A stretch of DNA of 64,000 bases, taken from the NCBI RefSeq assembly GCF_002005105.1, contig NZ_MSCV01000033.1:1-64000 (forward strand). Reading direction: 5' to 3'. The notes beneath the pieces were generated by a model. The model did not search any database and was not told where the DNA came from. It was given only the letters and a program-made list of their open reading frames with translations. A program made the translations under genes and the position numbers. The stretch is from Methylocaldum sp. 14B. GTDB lineage: Bacteria; Pseudomonadota; Gammaproteobacteria; Methylococcales; Methylococcaceae. The stretch's first letter is position 1; every line of letters starts with the position of its first letter. Positions 8,162 to 17,385 of this stretch are shown piece after piece.

Positions 8162-9754
8162 TTATCGATCCTTGGCTGTCTTGGACCTTTGAGGGCGAAA
8201 CAGCGACGGATCGATGTCGAGCTCGCTCAGTTTCAGATATACCGCGCGCGGCGTCAGCTCCATCCATTCCGCCACCTGGTTGACGTCGCCCTGAAAACGC
8301 TTCAGCGCTTGCTCGAGGTATTCGCGTTCCGCTCGGTCCAAGACGTGTTTACGGATTGCCTTCCAGCCGCTTTCCAAAGGAGCGGCGCGATTCGGCCCGA
8401 GTTCGGCGTCTTTAATGAAGTTACCTTGAGTGAACAGCACCGCCCGTTCCAGGACGTTTTCCAGCTCTCGAACGTTGCCGGGCCACGAGTATGCCCGTAG
8501 CCTGTCCATGAGTTCGGCCGTCACGCCATGGATTTGCTTCCGGTAGCGAACGGCCAGACGCTTCAAGATCAGGTCGACCAGATGAGGGATGTCTTCCGGT
8601 CGTTCGGAGAGCGGCGGGATTTCCAATTTCACGACGTTGATACGGTAGTACAGATCCTTGCGGAAACTCCCGTCGGCTACTGCCTTTTCCAAATCGCAGT
8701 TTGTGGCGGCAATGATCCGCGTGTCGACACTCAAAGTGCGGTGCCCCCCTATCCGCTCCAACTCGCCCTCCTGCAATACCCGGAGCAGCTTGGTCTGCAC
8801 CGCCGGCGTCAGTGAATCCACCTCGTCCAAGAACAAGGTTCCGCCATCGGCCCGCTCGAAATAACCCCGGTGAACCTCGATGGCACCCGTAAATGCCCCC
8901 TTCTCGTGGCCGAACAGCACGCTCTCCACCAAACCTTCGGGAATCGCCCCGCAGTTCACGGCGATGAAGGGTTTTTCGCTGCGCTCGCTCATGGCATGGA
9001 TAGCACGCGCGACCAACTCCTTGCCTACCCCCGTCTCGCCGCGGATCAACACCGTGGCCGGGGTAGGCGCCACGATTTCGATCGCTCGCAATACCTGCTG
9101 CATGGCGGGCGACTGTGCCACGATGACCGGCCGTTCGACGCCCGGGAGCGTGGGACAGCGGCCGCTCATTTGGCACCATATCCGATGCATACGCTCTTCG
9201 ATGCGGGCTTGTAAGTCGCCGGCAAGCGTCTGATCCGGCTTAGACTCCGGTTGGTTTCGATATTCGACCCCCGACAACCCTGCGGCGGTCTCGGGATTCA
9301 GATAGACCCCCACTTGACAGCCGTCATGGCCGAGCGCGATACGCCGCTCCAGCACGACCTTGGCGTAGCCGAAGTTGCGCGCCGCGATGGCGCCGAACAC
9401 GCTGGACGTCATTCGGCACAATTCCGGTGAGTTCTTCACCCCCTCGCCGAACGGGCAGCAACTGCTGGCCACACGAATGCACTCGGCATCGCTGGAAACC
9501 AATGAAAAATGGCCGCCGATCTTATTCTTGAGTCCAATGATCAAGTCCGCGTAGCGCTCTCGATCGAGAGCCTCATCGAGGCCGTATTCGGCGCGGAACG
9601 TCTCCTCGAAAAACCGGCCCGCGCTACGGGCGATTCGCTCGATGATCTGCTCCGCCTGCGCCGTGCCCGCCTCCTCGCACAGATCCATCAGTTCGATGAC
9701 GAAGGTCTGGAGAAATCCAATCGGCGTCAATTGCGAAAAGCTTGCCTGGTTCAT
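8162..9754 (-). CDS. Sigma-54-dependent activator with methanogen-output-type sensor domain
   Basis: The 530-residue regulator has three parts. Residues about 1-165 resemble the 'methanogen output domain', with a conserved Cys-rich patch (C92, C99, C100 in CCPFG, C113 and C146) that may sense a metal or redox state. The AAA+ domain has Walker A GETGVGKE (239-246), the sigma-54 contact loop GAFTGA (286-291) and Walker B GGTLFLDE. The C-terminus ends in a Fis-type helix-turn-helix (about 485-515). It is divergent from the DUF938 methyltransferase, whose promoter carries a -24/-12 site, so that operon is its most likely target. No receiver domain is present, so it is probably a one-component sensor. 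Confidence 0.85.
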   Translation of the reverse strand: MNQASFSQLTPIGFLQTFVIELMDLCEEAGTAQAEQIIERIARSAGRFFEETFRAEYGLDEALDRERYADLIIGLKNKIGGHFSLVSSDAECIRVASSCCPFGEGVKNSPELCRMTSSVFGAIAARNFGYAKVVLERRIALGHDGCQVGVYLNPETAAGLSGVEYRNQPESKPDQTLAGDLQARIEERMHRIWCQMSGRCPTLPGVERPVIVAQSPAMQQVLRAIEIVAPTPATVLIRGETGVGKELVARAIHAMSERSEKPFIAVNCGAIPEGLVESVLFGHEKGAFTGAIEVHRGYFERADGGTLFLDEVDSLTPAVQTKLLRVLQEGELERIGGHRTLSVDTRIIAATNCDLEKAVADGSFRKDLYYRINVVKLEIPPLSERPEDIPHLVDLILKRLAVRYRKQIHGVTAELMDRLRAYSWPGNVRELENVLERAVLFTQGNFIKDAELGPNRAAPLESGWKAIRKHVLDRAEREYLEQALKRFQGDVNQVAEWMELTPRAVYLKLSELDIDPSLFRPQRSKTAKDR

Positions 9755-9797
9755 AAAGGGCGCTCGTGCTACATCATGGACTTAATAGCCTAAACCT

Positions 9798-9850
9798 GAT
9801 TTTCGAATTAAGAAATCATTTTTCATCAACTGAAATAACATTTCATAAAC
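9798..9850 (+). promoter_or_regulatory. Overlapping palindromes: candidate activator-binding sites
   Basis: In this A+T-rich stretch TGAAAT-AAC-ATTTCA (9831-9845) is a perfect 6-bp inverted repeat. It overlaps TTTCA-TCAAC-TGAAA (9821-9835), and GATTT/AAATC repeats flank it at 9798-9817. It sits about 60-110 bp upstream of the -24/-12 promoter, the expected place for an enhancer of a sigma-54 activator. Confidence 0.5.
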
Positions 9851-9909
9851 ATATCGAATAGCTATTTACTACAATACTGATTTTATTGGCTTTTTTCGTT
9901 AAATAATCC

Positions 9910-9925
9910 TGGCATACAAGCTGCT
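9910..9925 (+). promoter_or_regulatory. Sigma-54 (-24/-12) promoter
   Basis: TGGCATACAAGCTGCT fits the sigma-54 consensus, with invariant GG at 9911-9912 and GC at 9923-9924, 10 bp apart. The start of transcription should be near 9936, about 70 bp before the methyltransferase ATG. The divergent neighbour encodes a sigma-54 activator. Confidence 0.65.
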
Positions 9926-10007
9926 GCAAAATGCACGTCCCACTTTAGGACACTGGCGCAATCTGATTACAACATTACAAAAAGAACATTCCACGAGGAT
10001 AACCTTT

Positions 10008-10658
10008 ATGTCTCAAGAAAGACCGCCGCTCGATCCGCATCCCTTAAGTCCGTATGTTTCCTGGGCGGGACACCGCAACCGCGATCCGATCCTGGAGGTT
10101 TTCAAGCAGAAATTCCCGTCGACACCGGGCAACGTCCTGGAGTTCGCCAGCGGGAGCGGCATGCACATCAACTATTTCGCGCCATATTTCCCGCATCTGA
10201 CGTTCCATCCGACCGACCTGAACGAGCACGCCCTGGAAAACATCATGCGGGTTACCTGGGAAAACCGAGTGCAGAACGTCGCACGGCCGAGCCAGCTCGA
10301 TCTGACGCGCGATGAGACCTGGCCGAACCCGGACGAGCGGCGCTTCGACGTCATTTTTGTCATCAATATCTTCCAGGTGGCTCCGATTTCCGTCGCGGAC
10401 GGCATGATGAAGTGCGCCTCGCAATTGCTGAACGAGGACGGCTTTCTGTTTGTCTACGGTCCCTTCAAGGACCACGGCCGATACACCACCGCATCGAATC
10501 ATGAGTTCGATCAGATGATCCACTCAGCCGGGGTTTCCGAGTGGGGCCTGAAGGACATCGCCGATTTGGAAAAAGCGGCGAGCGCTTATGCCCTGGGGTT
10601 GAGCGAGAAGATAGATATGCCGGCCAATAATTTCGGCTTGATCTTTAGCCGAAGTTAG
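10008..10658 (+). CDS. DUF938 family SAM-dependent methyltransferase
   Basis: The 216-residue protein matches DUF938: N-terminal SPYVSWAGHRNRDPIL, then the SAM-binding VLEFASGSGMH (about residues 43-53), the acidic motif HPTDLNE, and FDVIFVINIFQVAP. The substrate is unknown. A GAGGA Shine-Dalgarno precedes the ATG. It is the first gene after a sigma-54 promoter and is followed 22 bp later by an SDR gene, so the two probably form one regulated unit with the divergent activator as controller. Confidence 0.85.
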   Translation: MSQERPPLDPHPLSPYVSWAGHRNRDPILEVFKQKFPSTPGNVLEFASGSGMHINYFAPYFPHLTFHPTDLNEHALENIMRVTWENRVQNVARPSQLDLTRDETWPNPDERRFDVIFVINIFQVAPISVADGMMKCASQLLNEDGFLFVYGPFKDHGRYTTASNHEFDQMIHSAGVSEWGLKDIADLEKAASAYALGLSEKIDMPANNFGLIFSRS

Positions 10659-10680
10659 CGAACCGAACGGGTACCATGAT

Positions 10681-11412
10681 ATGAACGACCATAAAGCTGT
10701 CGTCATCGGGGTTGGGCCTAGCAAGGGTTTGGGGGCCGCCCTCGCCCGCCGCTTCGCGCGCGAGGGGCTCAGGGTTTATGTCGGAGGCCGCACTGCCGAA
10801 AAACTGGAGCGCGTCGCCGGGGAAATCCGAATGGCCGGCGGCCGGGCGGTTCCCGTCGTAACCGACGCCACCGTCGAAGGCGACGTCATATCCTTGTTCG
10901 AAACGGTTTCGGGCGATCCCGGCGAGCTGGACATTGTCGCCTGCAACGTGGACAGCAATCGCCGGGCACCGCTGCTCGAAACCAGCGGCGACATGTTCAG
11001 ACAGCTTTGGCTGCAGAACGCCTACGCCGCATTTCTGGTGGGACGGGAAGCCGCGCGGCTGATGGCTGATCAAAGGTACGGGACCTTGTTCTTCACGGGC
11101 GCCAGCGCTTCGCTACGCGCCCGTCCTCCGTTCACCGCCTTCGCCGCGGCAAAAAGCGCTCTACGGGCGCTGGCTCAGGGCATGGCCAGGGAGTTCGGAC
11201 CGCAGGGCATCCACGTGGTGCATGCCATCATCGACGGCGTCATTGACGGCGAGCGGGCCCGAAACGCATTTCCCGAATTCGTCGCCCAAAAAGGCGCCGA
11301 CGGACTCCTCGATCTCGACGCGATTGCCGATACCTACTGGCAGTTGCACAATCAGCACCGAAGCGCCTGGACGCACGAATTGGACCTGCGCCCGTTCAAG
11401 GAGCCGTTTTGA
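10681..11412 (+). CDS. SDR-family oxidoreductase lacking the catalytic tyrosine
   Basis: The 243-residue Rossmann protein has an NAD(P)-binding glycine motif (GPSKGLG, about residues 12-18) and the Ser region (FTGASAS). At the catalytic YxxxK position it reads FAAAK, so the proton-donating Tyr is Phe. Related SDRs with AFAAAKxALRALAQ are known to me, so this is probably a trait of the subfamily rather than a mutation. It may bind nucleotide without classical dehydrogenase activity. It follows the DUF938 methyltransferase closely and likely shares its sigma-54 promoter. Confidence 0.8.
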   Translation: MNDHKAVVIGVGPSKGLGAALARRFAREGLRVYVGGRTAEKLERVAGEIRMAGGRAVPVVTDATVEGDVISLFETVSGDPGELDIVACNVDSNRRAPLLETSGDMFRQLWLQNAYAAFLVGREAARLMADQRYGTLFFTGASASLRARPPFTAFAAAKSALRALAQGMAREFGPQGIHVVHAIIDGVIDGERARNAFPEFVAQKGADGLLDLDAIADTYWQLHNQHRSAWTHELDLRPFKEPF

Positions 11413-11465
11413 TCTCGTTTCCTTTGCCTCTAAATGGAGATGGCTCCGTTTGCGGAAACATAAAT

Positions 11466-11529
11466 GTCGGGAAAGGATTCCCGACCTACTGGACAACACA
11501 AGTTCGTAGGTCGGCCATCCTTTGCCGAC
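11466..11529. repeat. REP-type inverted repeat
   Basis: GTCGGGAAAGGATTCCCGACC and GTAGGTCGGCCATCC...GCCGAC are head-to-head copies of the 24-bp REP core also found inside family 1 MITEs. This copy has no MITE ends. Confidence 0.75.
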
Positions 11530-11624
11530 GCCCGTTTCCACGCTTCTTTTCATCGAGCGGCTACCCCGGCCATTCCAAGCGGTCTAACATGCGGACAGTC
11601 CGCGATTTTCGGAGACTCGCCGCC

Positions 11625-11789
11625 ATGGATACCTATCTTTTGACATTGGGAGCGCTGCTCGTCGCCGTGCTCAGCGCATTCTTCGTCGGGGCCATCCCCT
11701 ACCCTTACGGCTGGCTGATCTTGACCGCACTGCTCATAGCCCGGTGGCTGCAACTCAAGCAAAGCGATGATCGAACCCGGCGACGTTAG
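11625..11789 (+). CDS. Small two-helix membrane protein
   Basis: A 54-residue product starts at ATG 11625, with a GGAG 10 bp upstream. An ATG at 11589 would add 12 residues. It has two hydrophobic segments, LGALLVAVLSAFFVGAI and WLILTALLIARWL, split by a PYPYG turn, and a charged C-terminus. No family recognised. It stands alone after the SDR gene and REP repeats. Confidence 0.5.
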   Translation: MDTYLLTLGALLVAVLSAFFVGAIPYPYGWLILTALLIARWLQLKQSDDRTRRR

Positions 11790-11821
11790 CGTCTGATTCG
11801 GGTAGCCGTCCGTCCGAACGC

Positions 11822-12664
11822 CTATTTGGTGAACTTGAGAGTCATCCGGTCGCTCTCCCCGATCGCAAGGTAGCGTGCCCGATCTTTTTCGCCCATCCGC
11901 AAGGTCGGCGGCAGAGTCCATACGCCTTCCGGATGATCTTTGCCGTCTTTGGGATTGGCGTTGATTTCCGATTTGTCGGCCAGCTTGAAACCGGCTTTTT
12001 CGGCCAAAGCAATCACATAATCCTCGGTCACATAGCCGCTTTTCTTCATATCCTCGAGCGAAGTGCCGGGCTTCGCGCGATGTTCGACCACGCCCAGCGT
12101 ACCGCCGGGTTTCAAAACCCGGTACACGGCTTTGAACATCTCGTCCGCCGTACCGTCCGCCATCCAGTTGTGCACGTTCCGGAAGGTCAACACCAGATCG
12201 GCCGTGCCCGGCGGTGCAAAATCGGCATCCTTCGGATTCTGCATCGAAGTCGGCACAACCCGGTCGTAGACGTCCGGGCGCACCTTGAGCTTGGCTTCGT
12301 ATGCTTTCTGTATCTTGACGGCGTAATCGGGCATGCCCGGCCGAACCGGGCCGAAGCCGGCCGCGTAGAGCTTTCCCTCGTCACGCAGGACAGGAGCCAG
12401 AATCTCCGTATACCAGCCGCGTCCGGGCGATATTTCGACTACCGTCATATCCGGCCGCAGTCCGAAGAATTGCAGGGTTTCCTTGGGATGCCTGTATTTG
12501 TCCCGCTCGCGATTTCCGGGGTCCCGGTGATCGCCTTGAAGCGCCCGATCCAGCGATTGGTCGAGCGTAGCGCTCTCCGCCAACTCCGGCGCCGAGACGA
12601 TTCCGCTGATCAGCGCACCGAACAAAAGGGTCTTGAACATCTGTGCCAAGGAATGCAATTTCAT
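11822..12664 (-). CDS. Exported SAM-dependent methyltransferase-like protein
   Basis: The product is 280 residues from the ATG at 12664, chosen because a GGAG lies 6 bp before it. A signal peptide (residues 1-32, ending near AESA) is followed by a class I methyltransferase fold: VVEISPGRGWYTEIL is the SAM loop, and FRNVHNWM and VLKPGGTLGVVEHR are later motifs. The family is common in proteobacteria as a periplasmic 'methyltransferase', but SAM is not expected in the periplasm, so its true ligand is unclear. It is divergent from the BT1 transporter gene. Confidence 0.75.
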   Translation of the reverse strand: MKLHSLAQMFKTLLFGALISGIVSAPELAESATLDQSLDRALQGDHRDPGNRERDKYRHPKETLQFFGLRPDMTVVEISPGRGWYTEILAPVLRDEGKLYAAGFGPVRPGMPDYAVKIQKAYEAKLKVRPDVYDRVVPTSMQNPKDADFAPPGTADLVLTFRNVHNWMADGTADEMFKAVYRVLKPGGTLGVVEHRAKPGTSLEDMKKSGYVTEDYVIALAEKAGFKLADKSEINANPKDGKDHPEGVWTLPPTLRMGEKDRARYLAIGESDRMTLKFTK

Positions 12665-12897
12665 GCTGGTCTCCATGCTTTTCGGGAATAATGTAACGTT
12701 CTCTTTTGCTTCCGGCGCAGAAGCAACCACGCCGTATCCGTATTCACCCGCCCGGTTCTATCAAAATCGCCAGTCGAGGTAAACCAAGTCCCTGAAGGCG
12801 ACGATCGTTCCGAACTGACTTGCAACCAAAAAACTCGGACCGCTCGATCGCTTGTTCTACAATCGTTTGGAATATTCAACCAAGGAGAGAGATTCCC

Positions 12898-14559
12898 ATG
12901 CATTGGAGAGAATGGCTAGACCGCAACGTTCTCGACCTCGGCCGCCAAATGCGCCTGAGCTATCTTCCGCCCCTCATGGTCTACATGGCGGCCGGAATTT
13001 CCGGACTGACCGGCATCGTCGGCACCTTTTTCGTCAAGGAATATCTGGGCCTGTCTGCGGAGTTCCTGGCCGCCCTCAGCTTTTGGATGATGCTGCCCTG
13101 GACCTTGAAGATGCCTATGGGGCATCTGGTCGACTTGATCTGGCGCCACAAGTCCGGCCTCATCATTCTCGGTGCCGGGCTGATTTCCGCCAGCCTCTTG
13201 ATCATGATCGGTCTGCTCGACAAACCGGACGCCATGCGCGAGCTTATGCCGATCGAAACCTGGTACGTTCTTTCCGCCCTGCTGGCGCCGGTCGGTTACG
13301 TATTGCAGGACACGGTGGCGGACGCCATGACCGTCGAGGCCGTACCTCGCGTGGACCGAGAAGGCCGTCCGGTCGGCGACGAACAGCTTCGCCTGGCCCA
13401 CACCACCATGCAGACCCTGGGGCGAGTCGCGATCATCGGCGGCACCGTTCTGGTCGCCGCCGTCAACGTATACCTTTTCAGCGGCGTCGAAAACCTTGGC
13501 GAATTGGAGAAAGCGGCGGTTTATCTTCAGATTTACCGCCTGGCGCTGATCATTCCGGCCGTTTCCGTTCTTGGCGTGGCGTTGGCCGCCGCTTTGCGCT
13601 GGCGCGACGTACAGCGGCTAGCCGCTCAAGGTTTCGAGATGGACCAGATCGAGCGGTTCCTGGGAAGACCCATGGACGAATTGCCCGAGGCCAACTGGTG
13701 GATTCTGGGCGGCGGCCTGGTGTTCGTCCTGTTCTCGGCCAGCATGGGCTTGGCCGCCGTGCCACTCAACGAGGAAATCATCTTCGCGGGTTCTCTCGGC
13801 ATCGTGTTGTTCCTGATGCGGCAATTGACCCGAGACCTTCCCGAGCGCGCGCGACACGAACTCTACGCCACGGCTATCGTGATTTTCGCATTCCGCGCGA
13901 TCCCCACGACCGGCGCCGGTTCGACCTGGTGGATGATCGACGAGCTCGGTTTCGATCAACAGTTTCTATCTCAGCTTTCGCTGGTCGCCAGCGCATTGAC
14001 GCTGTTCGGCATGTTCATCTTCCGCCGCTTCATGGCCGAGCGTCCGATCACCTATATCATTGCCTTCTTGACCATTGCCGGCGCCGTCCTTTTCTTGCCC
14101 AATATCGCGATGTTCTACGGATTTCACCATTGGACCGCCGCCCGCACCGGCGGCGTCGTCGATGCCCGGTTCATCGCCCTGATCGACACGGCGCTCGAGT
14201 CGCCCCTGGGCCAGATCGCGATGATCCCGATGCTCGCGTGGATCGCCAACTCGGCTCCGGAAAGGCTCAAGGCAACCTATTTCGCGGTCATGGCCGCCTT
14301 TACCAATCTGGCGCTATCGCTCTCGCAACTCGGCACCAAATATCTGAACCAGATATTCACCGTCACGCGCGAGGTCAGAAATGCAAGCACCGGAGCCGTA
14401 GAAATTCCAGCCGATTACAGCGAACTCGGCGCGCTGTTCATCACCGTCGCCATCGTCGGACTGGCGATGCCGATGGCGGCTATCTTCTTCGTCAAGCGCT
14501 CGCTGTTGGCGGAACCGAAACCCGAACCGGCCGCCGCGACCGGCTTCGAGCGCTATTGA
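12898..14559 (+). CDS. BT1/MFS-type membrane transporter
   Basis: The product is 553 residues from the ATG at 12898, which has an AAGGAGAG site just upstream; earlier in-frame starts lack one. About 12 hydrophobic helices are visible, with a soluble segment near residues 240-280. The segment FRAIPTTGAGSTWWMIDELGF followed by FLSQL resembles the biopterin/folate transporter (BT1) branch of the major facilitator superfamily. The substrate is unknown, as the neighbours give no clue. A general MFS assignment is safe; BT1 is tentative. Confidence 0.6.
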   Translation: MHWREWLDRNVLDLGRQMRLSYLPPLMVYMAAGISGLTGIVGTFFVKEYLGLSAEFLAALSFWMMLPWTLKMPMGHLVDLIWRHKSGLIILGAGLISASLLIMIGLLDKPDAMRELMPIETWYVLSALLAPVGYVLQDTVADAMTVEAVPRVDREGRPVGDEQLRLAHTTMQTLGRVAIIGGTVLVAAVNVYLFSGVENLGELEKAAVYLQIYRLALIIPAVSVLGVALAAALRWRDVQRLAAQGFEMDQIERFLGRPMDELPEANWWILGGGLVFVLFSASMGLAAVPLNEEIIFAGSLGIVLFLMRQLTRDLPERARHELYATAIVIFAFRAIPTTGAGSTWWMIDELGFDQQFLSQLSLVASALTLFGMFIFRRFMAERPITYIIAFLTIAGAVLFLPNIAMFYGFHHWTAARTGGVVDARFIALIDTALESPLGQIAMIPMLAWIANSAPERLKATYFAVMAAFTNLALSLSQLGTKYLNQIFTVTREVRNASTGAVEIPADYSELGALFITVAIVGLAMPMAAIFFVKRSLLAEPKPEPAAATGFERY

Positions 14560-14610
14560 CGGGCTGAGGCACGGCGATCGAATAGGGTCACGGTGGACGT
14601 GAAGCTCTGG

Positions 14611-15063
14611 TCAGTTCCTGCCTTGTCGGGATAAGAAACGATCCAGCTGATTCGCGAACGCCTGGCGGTCGCCCTGGCTCAACGACGAGGGGCCACCCAT
14701 TTCGACCCCGCTATTGCGCAGCTCCGTCATGAAGTTTCGCAACGTCAGTTGTTCGCGGATATTGTCTTTCGTGTAGAACTGCCCCCTCGGGTTGAGCGCA
14801 TAACCACCCTTCTCGACGACTTCGGCGGCTAACGGGATATCCGCGGTAACCGCGAGATCGCCGGGCTGAATTGCCTGAACGATTTTGTTGTCGGCCACAT
14901 CGAACCCGGCGGGCACCTGAATGGCCTGGATATAACGCGACGGCGGCGTTCGAAGGGGCTGGTTAGCGACGAGAGTCAGCGAAATTTGCCGTTTTTCCGC
15001 CGCACGATACAGAATCTCTTTGATGACGTTCGGACAGGCGTCGGCATCGACCCAGATTTGCAT
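14611..15063 (-). CDS. yaiI: YaiI/YqxD family protein (UPF0178)
   Basis: The product is 150 residues from the ATG at 15063; a GTG five codons upstream is also possible. The N-terminus [15 protein letters not shown] and [15 protein letters not shown] are signatures of the UPF0178 (DUF188) family, which has a PIN-like nuclease fold with conserved Asp residues. The cellular role is not established. It is a single gene convergent with the BT1-type transporter. Confidence 0.88.
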   Translation of the reverse strand: MQIWVDADACPNVIKEILYRAAEKRQISLTLVANQPLRTPPSRYIQAIQVPAGFDVADNKIVQAIQPGDLAVTADIPLAAEVVEKGGYALNPRGQFYTKDNIREQLTLRNFMTELRNSGVEMGGPSSLSQGDRQAFANQLDRFLSRQGRN

Positions 15064-15375
15064 GACAAGTTTCTTCACTAGTTAAGGCTGCACCAAGTAA
15101 ATCCATCCGCCACAGCCACCGGTGAATCATCGAATTGAGCTATCCTGCCCATCTTCAACCCATGCCCGTGATTCAGCCGATTGTAATACGAATGGTACCA
15201 AAGGACGCTTATACCATCGTTTGGCGCGAGCGGAACGTTCGCAGATTGTCCCGGTGATAGGCACGGAGTGCCACAGTAAGTCAACCGTCAGTGCCATCAT
15301 TGCTCTTTCACGGTGACATCGACCGGACCGCGATAAGCCTCCGCCTAATCGCCATCGGGTGCTCTGGCCCCTGCC
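15064..15375. other. Intergenic region, nothing recognised
   Basis: About 310 bp lie between yaiI and the peroxidase gene. Short open frames here have no ribosome-binding site or family resemblance, and no hairpin with a T-run is evident. Confidence 0.4.
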
Positions 15376-17031
15376 TCAGCGATCGTGATTCGGTGCAAAA
15401 AACACGTTTTTCTGAATCTTCCGTATCGACGTATTGCGGCGAATGATGTCGGACAAGCGCGTTTGGCGCACCATAGCGAGATCCTTCCCCTTCAGGGTCC
15501 GCGTATACCAGTAGCGATCTCCGGAACGAGTGCGGTGGAACTGATCCATCAGTATGGCTCTCAGCGTTTCGCCCAACATCGTGCCGGGCATGTCGTCCTC
15601 GCAGAGAAGACCCACGAACATATCGATGTCGTCGACGTTGCCGTAAAGGCGCTCCAAGCTCGTTGCCATAGCCCGATCCGAGGTGATCTCGGAGAAACTG
15701 GATCTGCGGGGTAAGCCAAGATCCGCACGCGCGGTATTGAAATCGGGCAATCCCATGTCACGGCCGCGCTGGATATTGAACGCAACCAGATCCAACCCGC
15801 CGGCCTCCGGCGCACCGAACAGAAAATTGCGAACATCATCAACGATTTTTTCATCCAGCTCCTGCATGCGCTGCACCGCCACACCGCGGATGAGAGGATC
15901 GATGCCACGGCCGGCCAGCATGGGAGGCGTGGCCTCGAAGAATGCTTCCCGCAATGAAAGCGCGCCCTCCCTGATCGGCGAGCCGTCTTCGTTGAGACGC
16001 AAGATTGACGGGCTGAGCATGGTATGCCCGAGCCGAAAGGCGGCTGTCGAAAAAAGCGAGCTGAGCCCCGGATTGACCCCGGCATCGTAGCTCGATCTCA
16101 TATGAAGGCCGCCTCGCCCCAAAAGCGCCGGCAGATATTCCTCGTACGTAACATGCTGAATTTCGGCGATGACGATTTCCCTGGCGCGCTGATACAGTTC
16201 TTCGTCATCGAGATCCGGATTTGCCTCGCGAATTCGGTCGACCTGGTAATTGTGTTCGCGCATGAACAGCGTATGCATGGCCGCAAGCGTGGGCTGCTCG
16301 TTGGCCCGGATGTCGCCCGCGACGAATAGAGCCGACGAAAAATTCGGTTGCTCGGGCGAACCCGCATTGGGTTGGGTCCCGTCGTTGTACGGGAGCAGAT
16401 TGCCGGACGAACCTTTCAGATACGGCCCGGTCCGAAGCCAGCGGGCACGAGCCTCGTCGGACCCGTAAATCATGGAGCCGTCGATGTAAGCGGTAATTTC
16501 ATTGATCTGCTCGCGCGGGTTGCCGGTGCTCGTCCCGGTGGCCGGATCGAAGATGGCGCGCGAGAAAGGCATCGTCTTTGTGCCTGTTCCCCGGGGATCG
16601 AAAAACGGATCTCCCGCTGGAATCTTGATCGGAAAGCTTTCGGCCGTTCCTTGGGTGAGTCCCATATCGTGGTCCAAAAATTGCCCCCAGGTCCACATGA
16701 AATCGCTCTGGCGGCCTTTCGCGGGAATCAGATCGTCATTTTGGGCGAAAACGGCATTGCTGATTTCGCGGGGACTCGGACGCGAGGCCCCAGCCGGCAA
16801 GGAAATGCCGTCCGTATAGTGAGCTCCGCTCGCGCTGCGCAGCAGGTAAGCACCGGCCATACCCCATGTCGGATGGGCGATGTTATTTCCGTAACCGTCG
16901 ATGCTTCGGTAGTCCTTTGCATGAACGGCTCCCAACACGGAATAAACGGTTAGCGCCACCGCAGTCCAAAGCGCGGCGCCACCTCTTTCAGGAGTCTGCC
17001 GTAAATCGGCGGGGTGTTCGTCGGATTGCAT
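15376..17031 (-). CDS. Secreted animal-type haem peroxidase
   Basis: The 551-residue protein belongs to the peroxidase-cyclooxygenase (animal haem peroxidase) superfamily. It has the distal His in GQFLDHDMGLT, ITAYIDGSMIYGSD, the catalytic stretch MREHNYQVDRI, the proximal His in FRLGHTML, and FNIQRGRDMGLPDFN. The N-terminus is long with a hydrophobic stretch (ALWTAVALTVYSVLGAVHA, about residues 20-38), so export is likely. Such enzymes oxidise halides or phenols with hydrogen peroxide. No operon partner is present. Related bacterial peroxidases are often extracellular. Confidence 0.88.
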   Translation of the reverse strand: MQSDEHPADLRQTPERGGAALWTAVALTVYSVLGAVHAKDYRSIDGYGNNIAHPTWGMAGAYLLRSASGAHYTDGISLPAGASRPSPREISNAVFAQNDDLIPAKGRQSDFMWTWGQFLDHDMGLTQGTAESFPIKIPAGDPFFDPRGTGTKTMPFSRAIFDPATGTSTGNPREQINEITAYIDGSMIYGSDEARARWLRTGPYLKGSSGNLLPYNDGTQPNAGSPEQPNFSSALFVAGDIRANEQPTLAAMHTLFMREHNYQVDRIREANPDLDDEELYQRAREIVIAEIQHVTYEEYLPALLGRGGLHMRSSYDAGVNPGLSSLFSTAAFRLGHTMLSPSILRLNEDGSPIREGALSLREAFFEATPPMLAGRGIDPLIRGVAVQRMQELDEKIVDDVRNFLFGAPEAGGLDLVAFNIQRGRDMGLPDFNTARADLGLPRRSSFSEITSDRAMATSLERLYGNVDDIDMFVGLLCEDDMPGTMLGETLRAILMDQFHRTRSGDRYWYTRTLKGKDLAMVRQTRLSDIIRRNTSIRKIQKNVFFAPNHDR

Positions 17032-17385
17032 AGCGTTTACGTCCCTGTGCGCTACTGTAAAAAGACGTTTTACCGGGCGTTAAGGATTTCTCCTAATGTC
17101 CAAATCCGTTTAATACGGCCATCGAGTCAAACCGGTCGCACGACGCCCGCGAGCGCACCTGCTCGACCGTTAATCAATGAACCGAGCCCTGACTAAAGAT
17201 GCATCTCCGGAAAAACAAAAAGTATCGCGACTTGAACAAATAATTACTCAAATGCGACACGAAAAATAATCAGGATGATTACCGATCAAGAATTCTGGGA
17301 CAACCGCCCAAGCTTAGCGGCGAATCCAGGGAAGTTTGCGACGATGGTTCACGGCTGAATTTTCTTTACCGTCTCCTGTGGCCGG
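17032..17385. other. Intergenic region upstream of peroxidase
   Basis: This gap of about 350 bp becomes A+T-rich around 17210-17290 and must hold the peroxidase promoter. No gene or RNA structure was recognised. Confidence 0.4.

Noticed and set aside
12852-14567. 571-residue frame overlapping the BT1-type transporter
   Set aside because: Arg/His/Pro-rich composition typical of a shifted frame; the transporter frame has clear membrane helices.
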